Shown here: one piece after another, positions 52,733 through 59,304 of the stretch
How positions within the stretch are numbered: the first letter of the stretch is position 1
Layout: every line of letters begins with the position of its first letter
Virus record (IMG/VR): IMGVR_UViG_3300010354_000067
Span: 1-64,000 of that record
Source of the DNA: a virus
Direction: 5' to 3' (one strand)
DNA length: 64,000 bases
The notes under the pieces: generated by a model
Databases searched by the model: none
Told to the model about the DNA's origin: nothing
The model's input: only the letters and a program-made list of their open reading frames with translations
Made by a program: the position numbers and the translations under genes

Positions 52733-52808
52733 GTCATATGATGAGGACTATCTATCATCATACTACGAAGGAGATTTAAGTGCTGGATGCCAGAGGAATA
52801 CCAACTAG
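52725..52808 (+). CDS. Leaderless small acidic ORF
   Basis: 27 codons, starting MDESYDEDYLSSYYEGDLSA. GTG 52725 is 6 nt after the -10, the same spacing as other leaderless starts in this window. Acidic and Tyr-rich. It overlaps the next gene's start, which has its own GAAGGAG site inside this ORF. No independent evidence of translation. Confidence 0.45.
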   Translation: MDESYDEDYLSSYYEGDLSAGCQRNTN

Positions 52809-52959
52809 AGAGTGTCCCAGTTGTGCATCATGCCTGTTTACTGTTCAGGTAGTGTTTGATGATCAATACGAGATCGGCATGTACCTTCTTGATGCAGAGT
52901 GTGCGATGTGTCATACCAAGGTGACCGCTCCTACACCATTGGATTTGGTAGAACAATGA
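52780..52959 (+). CDS. Actinophage-type zinc-ribbon protein
   Basis: 59 residues starting MLDARGIPTRECPSCASCLF. Two Cys pairs (CPSC near 12-15, CAMC near 42-45) form a zinc ribbon; the flanking EIGMYLLDA and VTAPTPLDL segments are familiar from many actinophage genomes. GTG start with GAAGGAG. Function unknown. The stop overlaps the next ATG (ATGA). Confidence 0.75.
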   Translation: MLDARGIPTRECPSCASCLFTVQVVFDDQYEIGMYLLDAECAMCHTKVTAPTPLDLVEQ

Positions 52960-53192
52960 CAGAGTTCTATGCAAAAATTGTGCCAACAGACAAGGGGATG
53001 TTTAGATTTCGTGCAACAATATGGAGATCAGAAAATAATATTGATAGCCCTTGGATGACTAGAGGATTTTTTACCATCAATGCAGCAAGAAGATGGTCAA
53101 TTAGAAATATAACAAAACTAGTATTCTTTCATAATAAAATGCTATTTATAAAAGAACAGGACATAGTAAGGAGAAAGTGGAATGAGCAATGA
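52956..53192 (+). CDS. Small basic protein of unknown function
   Basis: 78 residues from ATG 52956. FYAKIVPTDKGMFRFRATIW and NAARRWSIRNITKLVFFHNK; basic, beta then helix. Starts within the zinc-ribbon stop. Confidence 0.55.
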   Translation: MTEFYAKIVPTDKGMFRFRATIWRSENNIDSPWMTRGFFTINAARRWSIRNITKLVFFHNKMLFIKEQDIVRRKWNEQ

Positions 53193-53352
53193 AGAACTTC
53201 TACAGAAAGTTTTAAGCGCAACAATCGAAAGATTTGGAAAGCAGTCAATAGCACATGAAGCAGAGATTGCAAACCTTTCCTCTCAGATTTTTATTCTATC
53301 TTCTCAGATAGAAGAACTAAAGTCTGATAAGCCAGCAAAAAATAAAGAATAG
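53182..53352 (+). CDS. Small coiled-coil protein
   Basis: 56 residues: NEELLQKVLSATIERFGKQS, then IANLSSQIFILSSQIEELKS, a short coiled coil ending in Lys-rich residues. AAGGAG lies upstream. Overlaps the preceding gene end. Confidence 0.55.
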   Translation: MSNEELLQKVLSATIERFGKQSIAHEAEIANLSSQIFILSSQIEELKSDKPAKNKE

Positions 53353-53361
53353 TGATATAAT
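53353..53361 (+). promoter_or_regulatory. Extended -10 promoter, leaderless type
   Basis: TGA then TATAAT; 6 nt to ATG 53368. Confidence 0.6.
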
Positions 53362-53367
53362 CACATT

Positions 53368-53655
53368 ATGTATAGATTTATGTTGAATGACATTAGCAAG
53401 CGTGATTATAATACTGCTGCTCGCCGTAGAATGGCTGAATCAGGTCAGGCTATGCCAGACGGATCATTTCCTATTGCCAATCGTGCAGACTTGCAGAATG
53501 CCATTCAGTCAGTTGGTCGTGCGAGCAACTATGAGGCTGCTCGTCGTCATATCATCTCCCGCGCCCGTGCGTTAGGAGCAGAGGATATGCTTCCAGAGGA
53601 CTGGAAGAAGTCAGAGAAGTCAATGTTCTCTAATGTCCTATCACCAAGATGGTAA
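53368..53655 (+). CDS. DUF6582-like protein
   Basis: 95 residues. MPDGSFPIANRADLQNAIQS and YEAARRHIISRARALGAEDM, ending LPEDWKKSEK, match a small domain commonly found alone or at the end of phage prohead proteases and DUF6582 proteins. Function unknown. Leaderless promoter. Confidence 0.7.
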   Translation: MYRFMLNDISKRDYNTAARRRMAESGQAMPDGSFPIANRADLQNAIQSVGRASNYEAARRHIISRARALGAEDMLPEDWKKSEKSMFSNVLSPRW

Positions 53656-53807
53656 GCATTTTTGAAGATGATAGCGAATATGTTTGCGTATCACATAACA
53701 TGCTAATTCCATGCCCAATGGGGGACAATCATCTTGTTTCTAATTGGCCCACTGATGTTGCAAAGGTTCTTGACACCATTGCAAATCACAAGTATAATAA
53801 CGAGTAA
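53649..53807 (+). CDS. Small protein of unknown function
   Basis: 52 residues: MVSIFEDDSEYVCVSHNMLI and WPTDVAKVLDTIANHKYNNE. The ATG overlaps the previous stop. Not recognised. Confidence 0.55.
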   Translation: MVSIFEDDSEYVCVSHNMLIPCPMGDNHLVSNWPTDVAKVLDTIANHKYNNE

Positions 53808-53827
53808 CTACTACAGTTAGGCAATCA

Positions 53828-54322
53828 ATGCAAACCTTTGTTCCATTTGCAGACTTTGCTGAGTCTGCTTCTGTTCTTGACAGTAAGCGACTTAACAAGC
53901 AACTGCTTGAAGGTCGTCAAATTTATCAAATTATTTCTACCAATAAAGATCGTGGTGCGTGGGTAAATCATCCAGCAGTAAAAATGTGGCGCAACTGTGA
54001 CGTTGCCCTATTTCAATATCTTGCTGCTGTCAAGAATGAGTGCGTTAATCGCGGTATCCAGACTGATAAAAACTGGTCTACTATTCTCTACATGCATCAG
54101 AACAATTGGTATCGTGGCGATAATCTTGTTATGCCTGCATGGTGGGGCGATGAGCGGGTACACCAGTCTCATCGCAACAATCTATATGTAAAAGATCCAG
54201 ACTACTATGCACAGTTTTCACACGACAATCGTGTAACTTGTTGTGATAAGTGTAACTACTTCTGGCCTACCCATACGCTATACTATAACGCAGAATTTGG
54301 AGGATATGTAAATGTCGGATAA
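53828..54322 (+). CDS. Pyrimidine dimer DNA glycosylase-like protein
   Basis: 164 residues. The N-terminus QTFVPFADFAESASVLDSKR then LNKQLLEGRQIYQII and WVNHPAVKMW follow the family often annotated as pyrimidine dimer DNA glycosylase/endonuclease V (PF03013-like). Such an enzyme nicks DNA at UV dimers, useful for a phage of sunlit water. The C-terminal HDNRVTCCDKCNYFWPTH adds a zinc-like CC..C segment not seen in T4 DenV. The activity is inferred from family resemblance. Confidence 0.65.
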   Translation: MQTFVPFADFAESASVLDSKRLNKQLLEGRQIYQIISTNKDRGAWVNHPAVKMWRNCDVALFQYLAAVKNECVNRGIQTDKNWSTILYMHQNNWYRGDNLVMPAWWGDERVHQSHRNNLYVKDPDYYAQFSHDNRVTCCDKCNYFWPTHTLYYNAEFGGYVNVG

Positions 54323-54506
54323 GCAACTTACAGAAGAGCAGGAGAGGGCACTACGAGATCTTGAAAGTGCTAGTCAAAATCTCAGGCGTGCAGCAGGAGG
54401 TAAGGTTGGAGAGTCTGCTGAGAAGGCCTATGGTCAAGCATATACACGATGCTATCAACTTGGTCTGAAGCAATATCCGCCTACTGTTTGTAGATCAACA
54501 CGTTGA
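54312..54506 (+). CDS. Small helical protein of unknown function
   Basis: 64 residues: EEQERALRDLESASQNLRRA and SAEKAYGQAYTRCYQLGLKQ. GGAGG site inside the preceding gene. Last gene before the tRNA array. Confidence 0.6.
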   Translation: MSDKQLTEEQERALRDLESASQNLRRAAGGKVGESAEKAYGQAYTRCYQLGLKQYPPTVCRSTR

Positions 54507-54531
54507 CAAATGCCTGCCCCTAGGCTAAAAT
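54503..54531 (+). promoter_or_regulatory. Sigma70-type promoter for the tRNA array
   Basis: TTGACA, 17-nt spacer, TAAAAT. The -10 lies between CCCCTA (54517) and TAGGGG (54533), an inverted repeat. Confidence 0.7.
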
Positions 54532-54543
54532 ATAGGGGTACAC

Positions 54544-54614
54544 GCGACTGTGGTGTAGAGGTAACACAAGTGCCTTCCAAGCATTTATCGCCAGTTCGAT
54601 TCTGGTCAGTCGCT
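54544..54614 (+). tRNA. tRNA-Gly(UCC)
   Basis: Acceptor GCGACTG/CAGTCGC, anticodon stem AGTGC/GCATT with loop CTTCCAA (anticodon UCC), and T arm with TTCGATT. No CCA encoded. Reads GGA. Confidence 0.85.
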
Positions 54615-54650
54615 CGCTTGGGAAGTTGATGTTTTGTCATAATTAAATAA

Positions 54651-54723
54651 CTCGCTGTAGTTCAGGGGACAGAACGCGAAACTTCTAATTTCGATGCCGC
54701 AGGTTCGAATCCTGCCAGCGAGA
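54651..54723 (+). tRNA. tRNA-Arg(UCU)
   Basis: Acceptor CTCGCTG/CAGCGAG, anticodon stem CGAAA/TTTCG with loop CTTCTAA (anticodon UCU). Reads AGA, the common Arg codon in the tail and glycosyltransferase genes. Confidence 0.87.
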
Positions 54724-54727
54724 CTGA

Positions 54728-54810
54728 GCGGGATAGTCCCCAAGGTGGGGAAGCGGTCTGTAAAACCGTCGCCTTCGGCATGGTTGGTTCGATTCCAACA
54801 TCCCGCACCA
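54728..54810 (+). tRNA. tRNA-Tyr(GUA) with encoded CCA
   Basis: Acceptor GCGGGAT/ATCCCGC, anticodon loop CTGTAAA (GUA), class II variable arm with CGCC/GGC pairing as expected for bacterial tRNA-Tyr, ending ACCA. Confidence 0.88.
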
Positions 54811-54840
54811 TTGACAACTACATAGTGATACCGATATAAT
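54811..54840 (+). promoter_or_regulatory. Sigma70-type promoter
   Basis: TTGACA, 18-nt spacer, TATAAT, starting directly after the tRNA-Tyr CCA. A CCTATC/GATAGG hairpin lies in the leader (54847-54869 region) before the GATAGG site of ATG 54876. Confidence 0.7.
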
Positions 54841-54875
54841 ATACCTATCGTTAAAAATTAGTGATAGGATAGATT

Positions 54876-55094
54876 ATGGATACCATGACAGAAGAGAAGT
54901 CAGACACGCTCAACGCTCATGATCGATGTGATTCATGTGGCAGCCAAGCATTTGTTTGGGTTAATGGAGTAGCAGGAGATCTTCTTTTCTGCCGTCATCA
55001 TTTTCTTAAGCATGAGGACAAGTTGCGAGAGTATGCTTTTGAAATTATTGATGAGACTTGGAAGATTAATGAGAAGAGTGAATCTTCCGCATAA
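54876..55094 (+). CDS. DUF7455-like small actinobacterial protein
   Basis: 72 residues. CDSCGSQAFVWVNGVAGDLL followed by FCRHHFLKHED gives CxxC and CxHH, a zinc site, then LREYAFEIIDET. The pattern matches DUF7455, which is frequent in actinobacteria and their phages. Function unknown. Confidence 0.78.
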   Translation: MDTMTEEKSDTLNAHDRCDSCGSQAFVWVNGVAGDLLFCRHHFLKHEDKLREYAFEIIDETWKINEKSESSA

Positions 55095-55124
55095 TAAATT
55101 TTAATAGGATAAAATATAGCAAGG

Positions 55125-55166
55125 CCAGAGAACAATCCCTGCGTAAGTAAATTGCTCTGGTTACGC
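55125..55166 (+). other. Interleaved complementary segments before tRNA-Thr (possible pseudoknot)
   Basis: CCAGAG (55125-55130) pairs with CTCTGG (55155-55160), and GCGTAA (55141-55146) pairs with TTACGC (55161-55166). The A-B-A'-B' order fits a pseudoknot whose last two bases belong to tRNA-Thr. A TAAAAT at 55110 might be a weak -10. Confidence 0.35.
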
Positions 55167-55237
55167 CTCAATAACTCAGTTGGTAGAGTGTCATACTTGT
55201 AATATGAATGTCGGCGGTTCGATTCCGTCTTGAGGCT
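55165..55237 (+). tRNA. tRNA-Thr(UGU)
   Basis: Acceptor GCCTCAA/TTGAGGC, anticodon stem TCATA/TATGA with loop CTTGTAA (UGU). Reads ACA. Confidence 0.87.
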
Positions 55238-55248
55238 CCGCCATAAAT

Positions 55249-55294
55249 GATATATGAGTGCCGCACGGCGAGGCTCTGATCAGGCTCATATATC
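55249..55294. repeat. 10-bp inverted repeat between tRNA-Thr and tRNA-Glu
   Basis: GATATATGAG (55249-55258) and CTCATATATC (55285-55294) are perfectly complementary. The 26-nt interior holds a GCC/GGC hairpin and a CTGATCAG palindrome. Possibly an RNA processing element. Confidence 0.55.
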
Positions 55295-55298
55295 GCTT

Positions 55299-55371
55299 GC
55301 CCCCATCGTCTAGAGGCCTAGGATAAAGGATTTTCACTCCTTCGGCACGGGTTCGAATCCCGTTGGGGGTA
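55299..55371 (+). tRNA. tRNA-Glu(UUC)
   Basis: Acceptor GCCCCCA/TGGGGGT (one wobble), anticodon stem AAGGA/TCCTT with loop TTTTCAC (UUC), T arm GTTCGAATC. Reads GAA. Confidence 0.85.
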
Positions 55372-55375
55372 CAAA

Positions 55376-55447
55376 GGATCATTAACTCAGTGGTAGAGTG
55401 TTTCGTTTACACCGAAAAGGTCGGAGGTTCGAATCCTTCATGATCCA
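55376..55447 (+). tRNA. tRNA-Val(UAC)
   Basis: Acceptor GGATCAT/ATGATCC, anticodon stem TTTCG/CGAAA with loop TTTACAC (UAC). Reads GUA. Confidence 0.87.
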
Positions 55448-55448
55448 C

Positions 55449-55519
55449 TCCCCGTTGGTGTAACGGCAGCACAACTGACTCTGACTCAGTTAGTCGTAGT
55501 TCGAATCTATGGCGGGGAG
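55449..55519 (+). tRNA. tRNA-Gln(CUG)
   Basis: Acceptor TCCCCGT/GCGGGGA, anticodon stem ACTGA/TCAGT with loop CTCTGAC (CUG). Reads CAG. It starts 1 nt after tRNA-Val. Confidence 0.83.
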
Positions 55520-55542
55520 CGCAAGACAATCTAAGGAGAAAA

Positions 55543-55755
55543 ATGTATACAAGAATTATCCTAGGCAACGATATTTGGTTTGTTGTTGACGAGGCAGTAG
55601 AAGATATCGTTGCAAAGTTTAACGATAATTCTTCTGTCATTACTGCACGAGTTATTGACGGATATGACGTTTCAGTTATTAAGAGTAAGATTCTGTGTTT
55701 CGTTTCTGTTAGCATTACACAGGAACTAAATATTGAAGTGCCTGAAGAAGAGTAA
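55543..55755 (+). CDS. Small protein of unknown function inside the tRNA array
   Basis: 70 residues, beta/alpha: YTRIILGNDIWFVVDEAVED and VSVIKSKILCFVSVSITQEL. AAGGAG site before ATG 55543. Expressed together with the tRNAs; no known family. Confidence 0.6.
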   Translation: MYTRIILGNDIWFVVDEAVEDIVAKFNDNSSVITARVIDGYDVSVIKSKILCFVSVSITQELNIEVPEEE

Positions 55756-55761
55756 CAATGT

Positions 55762-55786
55762 TTCCCACATTCTTGTAGTGTGGGAA
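55762..55786 (+). repeat. 8-bp hairpin between the small ORF and tRNA-Leu
   Basis: TTCCCACA and TGTGGGAA with a 9-nt loop. No U tract, so processing signal or weak terminator. Confidence 0.5.
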
Positions 55787-55791
55787 CATAA

Positions 55792-55874
55792 GGCCAAGTG
55801 GTGGAACGGCAGACACGCTTGACTCAAAATCAAGTGCCCGAAAGGGCGTGAGGGTTCGAATCCCTCCTTGGCTA
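55792..55874 (+). tRNA. tRNA-Leu(CAA)
   Basis: Acceptor GGCCAAG/CTTGGCT (one wobble) followed by TG, anticodon stem CTTGA/TCAAG with loop CTCAAAA (CAA), class II variable arm GCCC/GGGC, discriminator A. Reads UUG. Its last 3 nt are the complement of the stop codon of the convergent glycosyltransferase. Confidence 0.85.
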
Positions 55875-56909
55875 CAAAGAATTGATAAGATCAATATACT
55901 TTTGTTTTAATTTAGCATGTGAAAAATTATCATATCCTATGGAGAAAGCATGTTCTTTCTGCTCATCGATATTTGATTTAGAAAAGTATTTATCTACTAC
56001 TTCTGCAAGTTGTTCTGGATTAGCATTGTATAAACTAATGCCTATTCTTGTCATAAATGTTTTGACAAAATTGCTATCTACCAGCCAGTCTTTAGGTAAA
56101 ACTAAATTGTTTGGAGATATGTCTGTCATAAATACTGGCAGTCCACTCATAAGAGCCTCATTCATGGGCAAGCAAAGGCCAGCATAGCGTCTAGGAAGGA
56201 TCATTGCATCATAGTTGCTATAAAGATCCTCCTTATTCTTTTCATTGTTTGTTAATATTGAAAGTCTTTCATCTGTGCAAGAGATATCTAGATTACTCTG
56301 TGTTTTTATTACAAGTTCGTAATCTTTTTTAGAATACTTAAGCATCTCAATTACACTATTCGTTCCATTTCTATCGTAAATAGCGGCTTTTCCAGCAACA
56401 TGCAAAAGTCTATTTGATCTATTAGAATTTATGTTTTTGTTTTGTTCAAAAAGTTTTTCGTCGGTGGGTGGGGGCAGATGAGTAACTAAGCATCTATCCT
56501 CAAACTTTTCTTTTACTTCATCAAATCTCCAAAGACTTGGTGCAAGCAAAACATCTGGTAATAATAACTTGCTATCTGAAAGATAGTCTAAGAACTCAAA
56601 GTTGTATTGCAGAATTGTCTTTATTCTCTTCTTTTTTGCAAGGGCAACAAAATGCTTGCTGTAAAAGGTTTCACAACTAATGACAACCTTTAAGCCATCA
56701 AAGAACTTTAATAGTGTTTTATTATCTGGAAAACCTTTGCTTACTACTATTGGCCTTCCCTCATACCACTCATAGTTTTGAATATTTTTATTATGAAATG
56801 TTGATGAGTCAATGATAAGAATTTTTTCTGGATCAAGCATCTTTACAAGTTCATGTGTCTGGTTTCCCAAACCAGTATTATCTGCCCTTACAACAATTCC
56901 AAGTTTCAT
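55872..56909 (-). CDS. Glycosyltransferase (GT-B, family 4-like)
   Basis: 345 residues. N-terminal VVRADNTGLGNQTHELVKML loop typical of GT-B enzymes, ISCETFYSKHFVALAKKKRI near 80-99, a central LLHVAGKAAIYDRNGTNSVI, and a C-terminal donor-binding region with ILPRRYAGLCLPMNEALMSG (E-x7-E-like) near 239-258. It transfers a sugar from an activated donor. Last gene of the minus-strand block; its stop overlaps the 3' end of tRNA-Leu on the other strand. Confidence 0.72.
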   Translation of the reverse strand: MKLGIVVRADNTGLGNQTHELVKMLDPEKILIIDSSTFHNKNIQNYEWYEGRPIVVSKGFPDNKTLLKFFDGLKVVISCETFYSKHFVALAKKKRIKTILQYNFEFLDYLSDSKLLLPDVLLAPSLWRFDEVKEKFEDRCLVTHLPPPTDEKLFEQNKNINSNRSNRLLHVAGKAAIYDRNGTNSVIEMLKYSKKDYELVIKTQSNLDISCTDERLSILTNNEKNKEDLYSNYDAMILPRRYAGLCLPMNEALMSGLPVFMTDISPNNLVLPKDWLVDSNFVKTFMTRIGISLYNANPEQLAEVVDKYFSKSNIDEQKEHAFSIGYDNFSHAKLKQKYIDLINSL

Positions 56910-57595
56910 TCTAGTCCATATCTATTTTTTAGGGTTTCTATTGAGTTTGTCTCCCAATATGAAAGCGGTAGTTGTGGATTATTAAATGGGTTTCTATATT
57001 CTCCCCACCCATCTCTTGTTCTTTCTCCGCCCCACTTATCTTTAAAGTAATCATGTACGGCATTGATATTTACTTGGCAACCATCTGTTGTAGCCCCACC
57101 ATCTGCCTGACAGATTGCATCTATTGGAATGTTCCCATATTCATCTATTCCATAGATTCCACATCGATGATCCCAATCACAGTCTTCAAAATATCCTGGA
57201 TAAAAATTTTCATCAAAATATCCAATAGAATCAACAAGTTTTTTATTAATTGCATTGCAATGCCAAGCATGGCTTGTTCTAAACATGAGTCCAGAATAGT
57301 CTTTTAGTTTTTGTAAAATGGGATCAAAGCCGTTTGGGAAATACATTGAACTTGAAACAACAAATGTCCAGTCGTGCCCTTGCCTTAGACCGATATTCCA
57401 CGATCTAGGAACGCCGATATTCTCATCTTGATAAGATATTTCTATGCCAAGGCGCTCAAACTCTTTGCATTCTTTGCTGCCACTATTGTCTATAAGAAGA
57501 ATGTTTTCATAGTTTTTAATTGAGTAGAGACAATTCCTAGTTCTTTCACTCGTCCTATAAACTGGAATGCATATTAGGTAGTCTAGTATCTCCAT
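56906..57595 (-). CDS. Glycosyltransferase (GT-A, family 2-like)
   Basis: 229 residues from ATG 57595. N-terminal LICIPVYRTSERTRNCLYSI and LLIDNSG are the nucleotide-binding GT-A strands; ENIGVPRSWNIGLRQG near 60-75; FEDCDWDHRCG near 136-146 is an ED-type metal/catalytic region. GGAGG is 11-12 nt upstream. Overlaps the FkbM gene upstream and the next glycosyltransferase by 4 nt, so the block is translated as one operon. Confidence 0.72.
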   Translation of the reverse strand: MEILDYLICIPVYRTSERTRNCLYSIKNYENILLIDNSGSKECKEFERLGIEISYQDENIGVPRSWNIGLRQGHDWTFVVSSSMYFPNGFDPILQKLKDYSGLMFRTSHAWHCNAINKKLVDSIGYFDENFYPGYFEDCDWDHRCGIYGIDEYGNIPIDAICQADGGATTDGCQVNINAVHDYFKDKWGGERTRDGWGEYRNPFNNPQLPLSYWETNSIETLKNRYGLE

Positions 57596-58233
57596 CCCCA
57601 AATCATTCCTCCACGTTCCCAACTTCCCATTGTTCTCACATGATGAGTTTCAGAAAGTTTTTGCACCATTGCTCCAAGCGAATCTCCAGCCCTAATATCA
57701 AATTCCATAGTAATGTAATTGCATTTGTTAATGGATTCTCTTGATGCCCCAAGAATAAGTTCTTTCTCGCTACCCTCAATATCTATTTTTAGAACGTCAA
57801 CTTCTTCAATAGAAAAATGAGCAAGAAGGTCATCAAAACTAATAATCTTTATAGTAGAACCAGGCTTGTTGTCCTTAATCGTAGATCCCCCGCCAGAGTT
57901 ATCGATAACGGCTACTCCATTAAAATTACTTACGCCATAGTCAATGACAAAAATTTTATCTTGCATTCCATTTAACTCTATGTTCTTTTTTAAAACCTCT
58001 AGATTATTTGGCTCTGGCTCAACAGCATATACCTGAGCACCCTTTGATGCACAGTAAACAGAGAAGCATCCAATGTTTGCTCCAATATCTAGAACAACTC
58101 CACCACGATTAAGATATTCATCTTCCATTCGATAAACATCTTCTTCCCAAATTTCTCGGATAACAACTGGATCTGTGTCCATGTCTTCTCTTACATAAAA
58201 TTTGCAAGCACCATTTACTTCTTGAATAATCAT
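57583..58233 (-). CDS. FkbM-family methyltransferase
   Basis: 216 residues from ATG 58233, which overlaps the preceding stop (ATGA). SAM-binding motif VLDIGANIGCFSVYCASKGA near 46-65, AVEPEPNNLEVLKKNIELNG near 69-88, and VLKIDIEGSEKELILGA near 145-161: the FkbM hallmarks. These enzymes O-methylate sugars or polyketides; beside three glycosyltransferases it probably caps or modifies a glycan. Confidence 0.8.
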   Translation of the reverse strand: MIIQEVNGACKFYVREDMDTDPVVIREIWEEDVYRMEDEYLNRGGVVLDIGANIGCFSVYCASKGAQVYAVEPEPNNLEVLKKNIELNGMQDKIFVIDYGVSNFNGVAVIDNSGGGSTIKDNKPGSTIKIISFDDLLAHFSIEEVDVLKIDIEGSEKELILGASRESINKCNYITMEFDIRAGDSLGAMVQKLSETHHVRTMGSWERGGMIWGWRY

Positions 58234-59174
58234 AATCCTAATTCCTCTAATATAAACTGCCACCTATCTTTGTAGGTATAGTTTCCTTTTACCAATTCAT
58301 GACCAGCAAGTCTTATCTCTTCCCTTTCCTCGTCATGATCTAAGTAATAATCTATTAATTCCTTCAACTGCTTAAAGTTCTTGTATTGATAAAAGACCAA
58401 ATGCTCTTTATCAACAAATTCTTTTTCCATTCCAGAGATATATGGATGAATAATAAAACCACCGCGCCCAATAGTTTCATAAACTCTATCTGACCAATAA
58501 TCAGAATAAGTAAAGTTTGGACAAAGTGTATCCCCAACAACTACCTTGGTGCTTGCATAAAGTTTATTTAAGTTTTTCCCCCTGACTGTTCCAAGACCAT
58601 CGTTACCCCAATGCTCAAACTTTTTCCCATATGTCTTTTCAAGCCAGTCAATAAGTTGAGTACGGTATTTCCACTCTGGATGATATCTTTTGCTTCCAAC
58701 AAAGATAACTTCATGGCTTAGACTTTTTGCGGGGGTGAAATAAGCCTCTTTATCATAAACTCCAGCGGGTACATAATGTCCCTTTACCGAAGTTTTTTTA
58801 TTAAACCATTCTGCCATCTTTGCATCTACTGTAAAAAAATGACCTATTTCTTTATATACTGGATCAGAAGAAAGATCTCTTTGCCTTTTTAGACCAAACC
58901 ATAGGTCTAGATGGTATGTCATCGTTGGAATACCATTTAATTTTAATTGTTTTAGTACAGTAGACATGGTTAGCCTACCCTTAGTCTTCCATCCATGAGT
59001 ATGGACCCAGACAAAAAGGTCAGCCTTTTTTGCGGCAGCAAGAATTTCCTCACTCGTAGCCTCAGTTTCTTGTAACTTAGTAACCTTGTGTCCCATGGAC
59101 TGTAAGGTTTTCACATGATGGCTTTCGGTGGTATAATCTACTCTGAAGTTTCCAAGAAAAACAATTTTTGCCAT
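58230..59174 (-). CDS. Glycosyltransferase (CgeB/GT-B-like)
   Basis: 314 residues. IVFLGNFRVDYTTESHHVKT start, DLFVWVHTHGWKTKGRLT near 52-69, VIFVGSKRYHPEWKYRTQLI near 155-174, and a C-terminal DRVYETIGRGGFIIHPYISG near 229-248 with the E-x-GRGGF motif of CgeB-type glycosyltransferases. First gene of the minus-strand operon, directly behind its promoter. Confidence 0.72.
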   Translation of the reverse strand: MAKIVFLGNFRVDYTTESHHVKTLQSMGHKVTKLQETEATSEEILAAAKKADLFVWVHTHGWKTKGRLTMSTVLKQLKLNGIPTMTYHLDLWFGLKRQRDLSSDPVYKEIGHFFTVDAKMAEWFNKKTSVKGHYVPAGVYDKEAYFTPAKSLSHEVIFVGSKRYHPEWKYRTQLIDWLEKTYGKKFEHWGNDGLGTVRGKNLNKLYASTKVVVGDTLCPNFTYSDYWSDRVYETIGRGGFIIHPYISGMEKEFVDKEHLVFYQYKNFKQLKELIDYYLDHDEEREEIRLAGHELVKGNYTYKDRWQFILEELGL

Positions 59175-59198
59175 TTTTTTACCAATCTAAGTGCATAA

Positions 59199-59207
59199 AT
59201 TATATCA
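59199..59207 (-). promoter_or_regulatory. Extended -10 promoter of the minus-strand operon
   Basis: On the minus strand TGA then TATAAT (hexamer 59204 down to 59199), flanked by an inverted repeat GTGCAT (59191) / ATGCAC (59207). About 25 nt to ATG 59174. Confidence 0.6.
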
Positions 59208-59229
59208 TGCACATTTTTGAAATAAGTAA

Positions 59230-59304
59230 TGGTGTGTGGCGCAACGGCAGCGCAATCGGCTGTTAACCGATGGGTTGGAGGTTCGAATCCTCCCACACCA
59301 GCCA
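59230..59304 (+). tRNA. tRNA-Asn(GUU) with encoded CCA
   Basis: Acceptor TGGTGTG/CACACCA, anticodon stem ATCGG/CCGAT with loop CTGTTAA (GUU), T arm GTTCGAATC, then GCCA. Reads AAC/AAU. Confidence 0.88.

Noticed and set aside
52729-52779. 16-codon ATG ORF (MSHMMRT start) as the leader peptide
   Set aside because: Its frame lacks a usable ribosome site, and the GTG 52725 frame fits the leaderless spacing and looks more protein-like.
55542-55874. Prophage attachment site at tRNA-Leu
   Set aside because: The glycosyltransferase block abuts the tRNA end, but I see no repeated tRNA 3' fragment at the other boundary and no recombinase.
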